DNA of 64,000 nucleotides from Diplodia intermedia (Eukaryota; Ascomycota; Dothideomycetes; Botryosphaeriales; Botryosphaeriaceae). How positions within the stretch are numbered: the first letter of the stretch is position 1; every line of letters starts with the position of its first letter. Location of the stretch: contig JAKEKT010000114.1 in the NCBI GenBank assembly GCA_021495925.1, positions 1 to 64,000 on the forward strand. The letters run 5' to 3'. The position numbers and the translations under genes were made by a program. Shown in pieces: positions 44,104 to 53,999 of the stretch. The notes under the pieces are model-generated. The model was given only the letters and a program-made list of their open reading frames with translations. It had not been told where the DNA came from and made no database searches.

Positions 44104-45432
44104 TCATTTCACCCCCGGAATCGAAGACGCCTCGTTCGCGCCCAACTCCTCCTCCTTCCACCCAGCCGACTGCGCCGCCACCCCACCGTTCCCACCGTTC
44201 CCACCACCACCACCGCCAACCTTCCTGCCGCCCTCGGCGCGCTTGACGCGGCACCACATGCCGACGTCCTTGTCCCAGATGAAGTGCCAGACGACGCCGA
44301 CCCAGCTGCGGTGGCGGGGCAGGGGGTCGTAGAACTCGCGCGCGACGCGGTTGAGCTCCCACAGCCGGCTCCACGGCACGGCGGGGAAGTCGTGGTGCTC
44401 GTTGTGGAGGCCGACGTTGTACGTGAGGAGGTTGAGGGGGCCGTAGTACGAGAACGTCTCCGGCGGAGGGGCGTCAACCGGCGTCTTCTTCTCGTCGTTG
44501 CTGTTGTTGTTGTCGTTGTCATTGTTGTTGAAGACGTAGTGCTCGGCGATGAAGTGGCCGGCGCAGGGGTGCAGGGACCCCGCGAGGAACGACGACGCGA
44601 GCAGGTAGACGAAGGGGTGCCAGGAGCCGGCCAGCTTGACGAGGGCGGCGTCGAAGGCGACCTGGAAGCCGATGTTGAAGAGGTGGATGCGCGACACGGG
44701 CAGCTGGTAGACGAACATGGGGCGCAGCGCGTAGAAGAAGATCTGGAAGGTCGCGAAGAAGGCCTTGCCGAGGACCGAGTCGAGGACGACGGCCTCGAGG
44801 GCGGTGGGCAGGTCCGTGTCGAGGCCGTCGACGCCGAGCGATTTGTGGTGCGTGAGGTGGTAGGGCTGTGTGTTTTTTTTTTTTTTGTTAGCCAAGAAGA
44901 ACTCGTTCTGTGTTTTTCCTCCGTCTGCGGTTCTTGGGGTGTCGGGGGTGTTTGTTTTACGCACCCTGAACGAGGCACTGTACGGGATGCCGATGGGTAT
45001 GTTCGCGAAGCAGGCGAACAGGCGGTTCGCCATGGGCGACCGGAAGGCCAGGTTGTGCGAGATCTCATGGATGGCGAGGAAGATGTTCTGGTTCGCCGTG
45101 GCACCGATGATGTAGGCGGTGAGGAAGAAGGGCCAGGATAGGATGGGCGTGTTGCGGAGGAGGTAGGCGCAGGTCACCTGCAGCGAGACGACGCCGAGGA
45201 CGATGTACTTGGTCAATGGCTCGGGACCGCAGAGCTTCGTGACCTGCAGGAGTGCATGTGTTAGCTCTGAACGCTGACTGCGTAGGGGGTGTGAGCTTGC
45301 CTCGGGGTGAGCCTTGATAATGGCCATGCGCCGTGTCCGGTGCGGCTCCTCGGTATAGGTCCAGAAGAAGTCGGGCTCGGCATTCTTCGTCTTGGGCTCG
45401 ACGGTCGTCGTGGTCGTGACCGACGCTGACAT
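44104..45432 (-). CDS. sphingolipid delta-4 (dihydroceramide) desaturase
   Basis: Three exons, 45432-45301, 45243-44965 and 44865-44104; 390 aa. The enzyme puts the 4,5-trans double bond into dihydroceramide in the ER, on the glucosylceramide branch. The N-terminal Lipid_DES segment (EPDFFWTYTEEPHRTRRMAI) is followed by hydrophobic segments and the three histidine boxes: HEISHN, HLTHH and HNEHHDF. The C-terminal tail is long and low in complexity (GGGGGGNGGNGG), and an Asn/Asp-rich insert sits before the last box. Intron 1 (45244-45300) begins GCAAGC, a GC-AG intron. It is 57 nt with no stop, so retention would add 19 residues; the spliced form KAHPEVTKLCGPEPLTKY matches the family. Intron 2 ends in a long poly-A stretch before CACACAG. 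Confidence 0.95.
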   Translation of the reverse strand: MSASVTTTTTVEPKTKNAEPDFFWTYTEEPHRTRRMAIIKAHPEASSHPLRSQRSELTHALLQVTKLCGPEPLTKYIVLGVVSLQVTCAYLLRNTPILSWPFFLTAYIIGATANQNIFLAIHEISHNLAFRSPMANRLFACFANIPIGIPYSASFRVRKTNTPDTPRTADGGKTQNEFFLANKKKKNTQPYHLTHHKSLGVDGLDTDLPTALEAVVLDSVLGKAFFATFQIFFYALRPMFVYQLPVSRIHLFNIGFQVAFDAALVKLAGSWHPFVYLLASSFLAGSLHPCAGHFIAEHYVFNNNDNDNNNSNDEKKTPVDAPPPETFSYYGPLNLLTYNVGLHNEHHDFPAVPWSRLWELNRVAREFYDPLPRHRSWVGVVWHFIWDKDVGMWCRVKRAEGGRKVGGGGGGNGGNGGVAAQSAGWKEEELGANEASSIPGVK

Positions 45433-45968
45433 GGTGGGCAAAAGGAATGCAGAAACGAAAAAACAGAAATCGCACTGAGCGAGTGGAGGGGACGAGGTTG
45501 CGGAGGCACGGCGTGGAGATGAAATTCGCGGCCGGGGCACGTATCGATAGGCGTAGGGTGACTCTGGCCTGAGCTGCTGAATTATCCGAGCCGCCACCGC
45601 CTGCTCCACGTGTGACCCACATGGCCCTGCATCAGCCCCATCCCGATCCGGATCGAGCGCTTCCGGCTGGCCTGATGGGCAGATGATACGCACGCTTTGT
45701 AGCTTCAGCATCTTGATTGGTCACTTTTGCACGTCTCTCTCAACTTTTCGATTTCACTCGGTACACTGGTCGATGCACCATATCGAATTCCTGTCTGTTG
45801 CCCCATTATGTGGAGCACTCACTCTGGATCATTTTGGATCCCATCCATGGAAATCGTACCAATACAATTCAGACGCCAGCCCTTCCCTGCCTGTGGAAAT
45901 GCCCGTGATAACGCCAAGATCATCATCCGTCGCTTGCCTGACATCACAACCCATCTGCTGCGCGGAAA
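45433..45968. other. intergenic, desaturase promoter
   Basis: Between tandem minus-strand genes. No additional gene is seen. Confidence 0.5.
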
Positions 45969-47713
45969 TTACAGGCTGTAGTCGCCCTGCTCGAACTTGT
46001 CGACGTCGAAGTAGCGGGCCTGGATGGCGTTGCCGTTGAACACCCTACCATCCATGGCGCTGACGGCGCGCAATGCCGACAGCTCGTTCGTGAACTTGGC
46101 AAAGACCGGGACATCACCGCTTCCAGAGTAGCGATCAATGTAGATGCGTTCAATGCGACCACCCTGCGCGAGCTATTAACCATCATAGGGAATCGTTGAC
46201 GCGGGGCTAGAATGTGAGAACTTACAGCCTTGTCGAGCTCCTCGCCGATTTCCTGCATCAGACTGCCCTCATCGAGTTCCTGCTGCAAGTCCAAACCGAC
46301 CAGCATGTTGCTCATGACGACAACGGGGCTCATCTTGCCATACTTGCCCTCCTCCTCGCTGCCCTTCGCCTTCTTACCACCCGTGATCTTGCCCATGCCA
46401 GCGGGGGTTGCCCAGCCACCACCTTTGGCGTCAGCAAGCTTCTTGCGCTTCTCGGCCTTCATCGCAAGCGGTGTGATGATTCCGTTCTCGTTGGCGCCGA
46501 GACCCTTGCCCTTCTCCCAGCCGTACTTCTCCATCATGCGCTGAGCGAAGCCCTTCTGACCAGGCGCTTTCGACCGAGATCCATCTTCAGCGTCCCTGGC
46601 TGCCTCCTCCTCCTCGGCTGCAATCTCCTCGGACAGCTTATCAGGCAATTGATCGGGCGGCGGGACGTTGTAGCGCACAGGTGCACGAGAGATGGATCCA
46701 TCGGGAGGAGGGGGTGGCGGTGCTTCCGTCGGAGGTGGCGGCGGGGCACCAGTAGGCTCCTCAGGCGGAGGCGGAGCACCCAGGCCACTCAGGCGCATGC
46801 GGCGGGCATAGGCATCTTCGCCACTGGGGTCGTCGGGTGCTTCAGCAGGAGCCGAAGGAACGGGCGGTGTGGGTGTGTTGAGGTCGGCGGGCGGGGCGAA
46901 GTTGTAGCTCTTCGGCGGAGCAAATTGAGCTAAGTCTGTGTCAGCTACGGAAAGTCTCAGGCGCGGGTGCGACCTACGCTTGACGCGCGAGCGCTGGTAG
47001 TCTTCCTCGTCGCTCTCCGGGTATTCCTTGGAGAGCTCCCTCAGCGACCTGTGGCGGTAGAGGAGGTCTTTCCACTCTCCAATCTCGCGCATCTGCTCCT
47101 CACTGCCCTTGTACTGATTGTAGTCATTGGGGCGCGTGGGATCGTAGATGTCGTCCCAGTTCTGCTCCTGGGCCTCGTAGTTCTTCTTCTTTTTCTTCTT
47201 GTTCTTGCGACCGCCGCGCTCTCTGGGCTGGGATGCGGCGTAGAAGCCGTTGTCGACAGGATCGCCAAGGAAGTCGGCGAGCGAGGCCTTGGAGGGTGGG
47301 TTTGCAGCCAGGGCAACAGCGGCGGAAGACTTGTTCGCTGCAGCCTGCGGGTCGGGCGAGCTTGAGCCCTGGGCCGGCGCAACGGGCTTGGGGAAGGCCG
47401 GCTTGGTCTTCTTCTGGGCCTGTACCTGGGGGCGCTTGGTGGGCTGGAAGCGGAGCGCTGCTGCTCGGGTTAACACGACGCTGCATAAGTCACTATTCTA
47501 CATCTTTTCGAAAGCAGACGCGAGAGGCGCGCAATAGGTACCTGAGTTGATCTGCTGCTTCTTGGCGGGCGTGGCGTCCTGCTGGTCGTCGGCGCCAGGC
47601 TGCTGGTTGTACATGACGGGCGCGCTGGAGATTGTGCCGGCATTGGAGCCGAGCAGGTTGGCGAATGAGGACAAGCCCCGCGCAGGGGCGTTGTCGGCGT
47701 TGTCCTGGGCCAT
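45969..47713 (-). CDS. SPF45-like splicing factor: G-patch plus C-terminal UHM/RRM
   Basis: Four exons: 47713-47542, 47460-46978, 46929-46226 and 46163-45969; 517 aa. Long disordered N-terminal half with basic (RKNKKKKKKNY) and Pro-rich (GAPPPPPTEAPPPPPP) parts and the DPTRPNDYNQYK motif seen in SPF45/DRT111 proteins. The G-patch spans residues about 317-365 (FAQRMMEKYGWEKGKGLGAN). The last about 90 residues are an RRM of U2AF-homology type, with RIERIYIDRY and the RYFD motif in place of the usual RNP1 aromatics. Such proteins bind U2AF/SF3b ligands and help 3' splice-site choice. Intron 2 (46930-46977, 48 nt) is in frame without a stop. Exon 2 has three in-phase tandem acceptors (GAG-CAG-CAG); the middle one is used here. 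Confidence 0.92.
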
Positions 47714-48098
47714 GGCGGCTGAGCGGGCCCGGGCAGACGCAGCGGGTGGTTGGTGGTGAGGAGAGTTGTGGGTGCGGAGCGGGCGTTGTCGCAGCTGATG
47801 GACGCGCGCAAGAGGCTTGGCACGCACGCGCGGGCTCCAGCAAGCCGGCACACGGGCGGGCGCGGAGGGCGCTGGTCTGTGCCCGGAGCACGACCCGCAT
47901 GGCAATGGCGTAATCGTAATCGGCCGCACCACGCTCACGGCTCGCTATCCCGACTTCTCCCTCTGCCGACTCCCGTCCGATCAACCGTTCCGTTCGTGCA
48001 CCGTGTAGATACTTAACACCCGTGCCGCCGTTCCGTTTCCTGTGGTGGAATCCAGTTTACTGTCTCGCTCCCGTTCGGCGCGTCCCCCACCTATCGCC
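47714..48098. promoter_or_regulatory. 385-bp bidirectional promoter
   Basis: The whole intergenic space between divergent SPF45-like and acyl-CoA synthetase genes. Both 5' leaders and core promoters must lie in these 385 bp. No unambiguous TATA box is seen. Confidence 0.55.
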
Positions 48099-49824
48099 AT
48101 GGCCACCACTCTTGCCAATGCCTTCTCGCCTCAGTCTCAGTCGACTGCAGTCATAATCCCCGGCAGCCCAGCCTTGACCGTCTCCTACCAGCAGCTGAGT
48201 GCCGAGGTCGTCTCGTTCCAGAAGAAGCTTGCCGCCCTCGGAATTTCCCCCGCCTCGGCCGTGTCCATTGCCCTGCCGAACAGCTATGAGTTTATTGTTT
48301 CCTTCCTGGCCGCCTCCTGGCAGAGAGCCATTGCCGCCCCTCTGAACCCCGCCTACAAGCAGAGCGAGTTCGAGTTCTACATCGACGACCTCAGCTCTGC
48401 CGTCGCTCTTGTGCCCCGCGGCCAGTTCTCCCAAGACGCCCCGGCTGTCAGGGCTGCCAGGAAATACCAGGCGGCTATTGCCGAGTGCTACTGGAACGGA
48501 AAGGAGGTGGTGCTGGACGTTAAGGACCAGGGGAAACTGAAGGAAAAGGGAAACCAGAAGGTTGAGCAGGCCCAGCCCGACGATGTTGCCCTTGTGCTCC
48601 ACACCAGTGGCACCACTGGCAGGCCCAAGGCAGTGCCCTTGACCCACCGCAACCTCACCAGGACTATGAGTACGTCACTTCCTTGCCGAGTTGTAGAAGA
48701 CCCGCATATTGGGCGACAGCCACGCTCATGTCCAAGGCATGCGGAGAGATGGCTCACTGAGGGGTTGCTCCCAGTGTACCGTTGACTGCATGCTTTAGAC
48801 ACGCATGTGTGACTGTACCTCTTGTTCCCAACTATATGCTAACAGGTGCGCAGAGAACATCCAGAAGACCTATCAGCTCTCCCCTCAAGATCGCACTATG
48901 CTGGTCATGCCGCTGTTCCACGTGCATGGCCTGCTAGCAGGTTTCCTTGCCCCACTCCACTCCGCTGGCTCTGTCATTGTTCCCCCCAAGTTCTCTGCCT
49001 CCGAGTTTTGGCATGACTTCAACGAGCACAAGGCCAACTGGTACACTGCTGTGCCCACCATCCACCAAATCCTGCTCAAGAACCCACCTCCCAACCCCAA
49101 GCCCAACATTCGCTTCATCCGTTCTTGCTCCTCCCCGCTCTCGCCCAAGATTTTCCACGAGCTCGAGAAGACATTCGACGCACCGGTCCTCGAAGCCTAC
49201 GCCATGACCGAAGCAGCCCACCAGATGACATCCAACCCGCTGCCACAGAACGGCCCGCGCAAGCCGGGCAGCGTCGGCATCGGCCAGGGCGTCGAGATCA
49301 AGATCCTCGACCAGGAGGGCAAGGAGGTGCCGCAGGGCAAGGAGGCCGAGATCTGCATCCGCGGCGAGAACGTGACCAAGGGCTACCTCAACAACCCCGA
49401 CGCCAACAAGTCCAGCTTCACCAAGGAGGGCTTCTTCCGCACCGGCGACCAGGGCCTGCTCGACGCGGAGGGCTACGTCATCATCACCGGCCGCATCAAG
49501 GAGCTCATCAACAAGGGCGGCGAGAAGATCTCCCCCATCGAGCTCGACAACGTCCTGGCGCAGCACCCGGCCGTGTCCGAGGCCGTCAGCTTCGCCATCG
49601 CCGACGAGATGTACGGCCAGGACGTCGGCATTGCCGTCGTGCTGAAGGAGGACCACCAGCTCACCGCGAGCGAGCTGAAGGATTGGCTCAAGGACCGCGT
49701 GGCCAAGTTCAAGCTGCCCAAGAGGGTCTTCTTCACGGATATCATGCCGAAGACGGCGACTGGCAAGATTCAGAGGAGGAATGTCGCCGATGCCATGCTC
49801 AAGCAGGCAAAGGCGAAGTTGTAA
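48099..49824 (+). CDS. peroxisomal acyl-CoA synthetase, Pcs60/AAE3-like
   Basis: Two exons, 48099-48669 and 48854-49824, with a 184-nt intron; 513 aa. An ANL-superfamily AMP-forming ligase: P-loop LVLHTSGTTGRPKAVPLTH, the EAYAMTEAAHQM adenine site, TGDQGLLDAEGYVIITGR hinge region, INKGGEKISPIE, and the catalytic lysine in PKTATGKIQRR. The chain ends AKAKL, a type 1 peroxisomal targeting signal. Closest known relatives by pattern are yeast Pcs60/Fat2 and plant AAE3, which activate oxalate to oxalyl-CoA; substrate here is inferred, and another short acid is possible. The acceptor at 48853 is chosen because it gives the expected RTMKNIQKTYQ junction; the nearer ACAG acceptor would shift the frame. 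Confidence 0.93.
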
Positions 49825-52383
49825 AAAAAGAAAAACGAGGCGGTATCGAATATATCCTGCACAACACTTGGAAGAATCTCAGAGCTCATCGAAAGACCCT
49901 TTTGTTCGTCTTGGCTTGTTAGATCGAGCGATTTTCGTATATCCCTGTCGTTTTCTCGAGCACATAGAAGGGGGTGCACAGTAGATAGATCAGTGCACCT
50001 TGCTGTACACTTCTCAAGCCTCTCTTGTTTCCCACAATCGCCATGCCGTGTACAATGACTCATACACTGCGTCGTCATCTCCGTGGTTCGTTTTCGTGAG
50101 CCAAAGCTTAGCTTCCCCGCACCTTTGATGTTTCCGTCGGCGGGCTGACCCGATGGCCATGAGGCAGTCGCTCCGACAGCACCCGGCTGGAGGACACGCA
50201 CTTCCTTTTCGCCGTGGGACCATGCAGCTGCGGGCCCTCTGTTTCATCCGTTTGGTATTCTCGTCCCGATATGCGCGAGTGAATAGCCCGACAAGGGCGT
50301 TGTCGTCTCCGGTGGAATGGCATCCAGACCGCGAGTATCCGAGCAGCGTCACTGAACAAATAGACTTCGTCTCTGTATCGCTGTGTGCATGGCACCGGGT
50401 TGCACTACCCCCGCCAGCGAGCGCCGCGTCAAAGCTCTCATATCTACGGTGCGAGTCAACAGTGAGTGAAATTTCCCTCGTCCTCGACGCGAACTTTTCG
50501 TTGGAGAAGGAGAAGCTTACCATCGAGCGTGGCAATCCATGGGCCTCCCTCTGGCGCCACGACAAGTCCTTGCTGGAGCCGGTAGTGGCGGGGTAGCTCT
50601 CCTTGGAAAAATCCAAGTCAATGCCCGAAACGTATATGGTGGAGACTTGCGTTTCGGTACTGCGTCAATCCAATAAAAGGAGATGGCTTGGTCGACAAAC
50701 GCACGTTGCCTTCCCCGGTTCTCTACTAACTGGTGCTGGCATGCGTAGCATTTCCCATACCATCCATTCCTCCACAGTGGCTCGCGCTGGACTTCGTGTC
50801 TCGCCGCATCCCGCGGAGGATACTACGTCCTCTTTACGTGAGCAGTTGGAAGAAATGATGTGGACGCAGATGCATAGTTTGAATAATACACATACAAAAA
50901 AAAAAAAAAAACATCTTAGACGGAGAGCTCAACCGCCCACGCGGGTAAAATGCAGTGGTACCCGGGACAGGATATCGCATTAGCGCCTTATACGGGAAGA
51001 CATGTAGTCCTCATCTCAAGTTTTCTCCACCCCACGTCATCCTTTTGGGACCCTCCTCCCTGGGCCGGCCCACATCAAGCCAAAGAGCTCCACAGCGCAC
51101 CACAAGCGCCCCTGAAAACTGTGGGGTCTCCGCATATGCCAAGGGCATCAGGCTAAAATTGGTTCTCGTTCCCATGCTTGAGGTTCCACCCATACCTTTC
51201 TGGGGAAGGAGCTGGTGTCGGCCCGTGTCAATGCATCCACTCTTTGGTGGTTCGGCTTTTGGTTGCTAGCTGATATCAAATGCCCTCTCCCGCATCTCGA
51301 AAACAGTGAAGACACAACCAAAAAAAAAAAAAAGGACATCACCCAGAAGAACCGACGTGTACATGTCCTGTCGAGGGAACGGCTTAGCTTGGTACTACTA
51401 CTGTAACGTGACTGCCAACGGCTCCCCATCAGCCCCACCCAATTCTAGGCGCGGCATCTACCGCAAACTACTATAAACCTTCGAATCCTATGGCTCAAAC
51501 AGAATAAAGTTTCACAAAAGACTCAACTTTCACCTCCCCGTCACAATGGTTCAAACACTTGTTCTACACTTGCCCGGGCCGCATTCCCATCGCTGGTTCT
51601 TGTGAATTTCATATATGGTAGACCGCTCTTCCTATACCAATACAACGAGCTGCTTTTCCTTGCCACTCTCTGGTACGTTGGCAAGAGGGTAAATGTCCAT
51701 GACGCAATGGCAATCACAGCGGTCGGCGCGGTCCGAAGCGGCCATTCGCGATGTCATCAACGCCAGCGGCGAAGTAAAAAAAAAAAAAAAAAAGGCTTAC
51801 TCTTCCAGCTTCTTCTTGAATTTCGTATTGTCGATGAAGATTTGCGTGATGGGCCGGCACACGAACTTGCTCGGGATCTGGTAATACTAGTAGATCGGCG
51901 GCATGCCAAAGGTCCCAGGACCCAGTTCCGGATGCAAATGTACGCTTTAAATACGCACATTTACATCCGAATCATGTCTTCACCTGCCCATATGAATAAA
52001 TATCTCTATGAGGCAGATGCAGGTGAACCTAGTTCTTTGTCATGATCTGCTGTGGCATGGGCAGTCCCTCCGGTTCGGCAGGCTCTACCCCGAAATCGAA
52101 CCGCGGGCATATACGGCGAAAGGCAAAGGTCTCCTGATCTCAGAGACGTTGAAGTCCAATCAGCCTCGCATGTGGCTAGCGACGGAAGAATTGCACGAGG
52201 CTCTGCTCGGTTGTCCGGTTGTTGGGACGTCAGCGTCCGTACGCCAATCGGCAATGTTGCCCTGTGTGGCGCGTGCGCTTGAACGCCAAAGAAAAAAAAA
52301 AATAAACTCGCGACCATCGACTTGCCAGGATTCGCGGTGTGAACATCCACAACGGACTTGTTACAGACGGGCAAAAGAGAAGT

Positions 52384-52450
52384 GGCCACAGCAGGAATCA
52401 ATCGAACCTGCAGTCTCTTGATTCGTAGTCAAGCGCCTGGCCATCACACT
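52384..52450 (-). pseudogene. tRNA-Arg(ACG) relic
   Basis: On the minus strand the anticodon arm CTTGA-CTACGAA-TCAAG is intact, with anticodon ACG. The T arm has a good stem (GCAGG/CCTGC), but its loop is TTCGATTGATT, 11 nt instead of 7, through a duplicated GATT. The 3' acceptor strand reads TGTGGCC but no complementary 5' strand exists before the D arm, which is itself shortened. Too damaged to fold as a working tRNA. Confidence 0.7.
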
Positions 52451-53322
52451 TCAGAAGCTGACTTGTTGAATCGACCAAGCTGTGCTGCTCGGTGATTGCT
52501 GGAAAGACAATCGCGATTTCTGTTTATGACCCGTTAATTTCGCTTGTTGCTGGAAAAGGGATTATGTTCAGGGGCAAGTTCAGTTCTTGATATAGCAATC
52601 TAGAACCGTAAAGGGCTCCGAGGCAGCAGCACAGCGGGCGACAAAAGAAGTGAGCCCACCTACATCTGCTCCACGGAGATAACGCACCATACCTATGTAG
52701 GCAGTCGAATCCAGTATCTGGACGTATTTGAGGCTCACTCGGTGGTCAAGATTTGCGATCACAAGGCGTCGGATTTTCTGGGGAAGACACATCGGAAAGT
52801 CGAGAGTGGCAAGGTGGTTTTGCTAGCGGTCGGTCAGATTCGGGATCGTCTCCACTCGGATCGTCGACAAATTCCAGCTTCTCCAGGATGGTGGGTTGCC
52901 TTGTGCGCTGCCTGTGGGGAGGGCGATGCACGTCATTCTTGTGTCTGCTCTCTGCGGTACCACTTGTGCCACCTTGTCCTGCGCATGTGATTGGACAGCG
53001 CGGTCGATTGAGGCTCAACCGCTGGCATGCATATCTGGTCGACGTCCGGTGTCCGAGACTCGGTGAAAGGGAGACGAGGCGGACTTCATATCACGATCGT
53101 TGCGCGTGGCACCAGGGATAATGCGACGAAGCAGTCGGACCGGATCGGGCGCTGGCAGCGACTTCACGATGTATGACGTTGGAAGGCGTAATGTCGAGCT
53201 GGAGCGGGTCTCTGGTGTTCTCCAGCATGGGAATCTTGGAAAGAACTGGAGACCTGTCCTCCAGCCGTCTGGAGGGACCCCGGCGCCGATCCCGGCACGA
53301 CGCTCCGGCCAGCGGGGAGCTG

Positions 53323-53352
53323 CGTGGAGCTCCGTGGAGCGCCGTGGAGCTC
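53323..53352. repeat. three tandem 10-bp units
   Basis: CGTGGAGCTC, CGTGGAGCGC and CGTGGAGCTC in direct succession, one mismatch between units. Confidence 0.85.
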
Positions 53353-53999
53353 GCTGGCCCAACACGGGGTTGTTGGGCGGAGTCGGGCTCCGTGAAGACG
53401 ATGGGGATGCGCGCGACCCCGTATCGGCTCAGGGGCTGCTGCATTGGGCCTGTTCTGGGCTCGGCTGGCCGTCGTTCAGGAGCTGCGAGACATTGGAGGC
53501 TGCGCGGACGGAGTCACATGGGGGCGGCGGCGGGCGGAGCGCAGGCGGGAGGCAGGTTTGGCGAGCGGGGCCTGACAAAGACGGAAGGATCTCGACGGCG
53601 GATTGAGCTCCTTTGGCGGACCCCAAGGGGCAGCCGGCGGCTGAGCTCATAAGTGTGGAGTCGAGGGTGCTTGGCTGGCTCTCGGGTGGCGCTCGGCCTT
53701 CTTGCCGGGCGCTGCCTGCGTCATTGCGACCATGGAATTGTTGCCAGCTTGGAGCAGCTTCCGCCGCCGCAGCGCGCGCAGAAGCATCGGGAAAATTTCG
53801 TGGGCCCCTGTTGTCTCGCCCGCCGCAGCGCCGGGCGGTCGTGACGTGCGCCCGCGCCCAAGCTCCCTGACGCGTGCGCCCGCCAACAACCATCACCCAC
53901 AGCTCCAGCGCGCTCCCAATATCTACCCGCCCGCCCCGGGCTGCTCTCCCTTCCCCTCTCCTCTCTCCCCACCCCTCACTCTCCGCCCCCCGCGCAACA

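Larger units (their letters stand above)
49825..53999. other. 4.2-kb gene-poor region
   Basis: Between the acyl-CoA synthetase and Gut2 genes. Holds poly-A tracts (for example 50896-50911 and 51776-51793), a tRNA-Arg relic at 52384-52450, and the 10-bp tandem repeat at 53323-53352. Just upstream of Gut2 (53930-53995) the plus strand is strongly pyrimidine-rich, a typical fungal core-promoter feature. Open frames on both strands at 53.0-53.9 kb conflict and have no domain. Confidence 0.5.

Noticed and set aside
44284..45141. 285-aa frame antisense to the desaturase
   Set aside because: The minus strand carries all three histidine boxes; this frame is Glu/Val-rich shadow.
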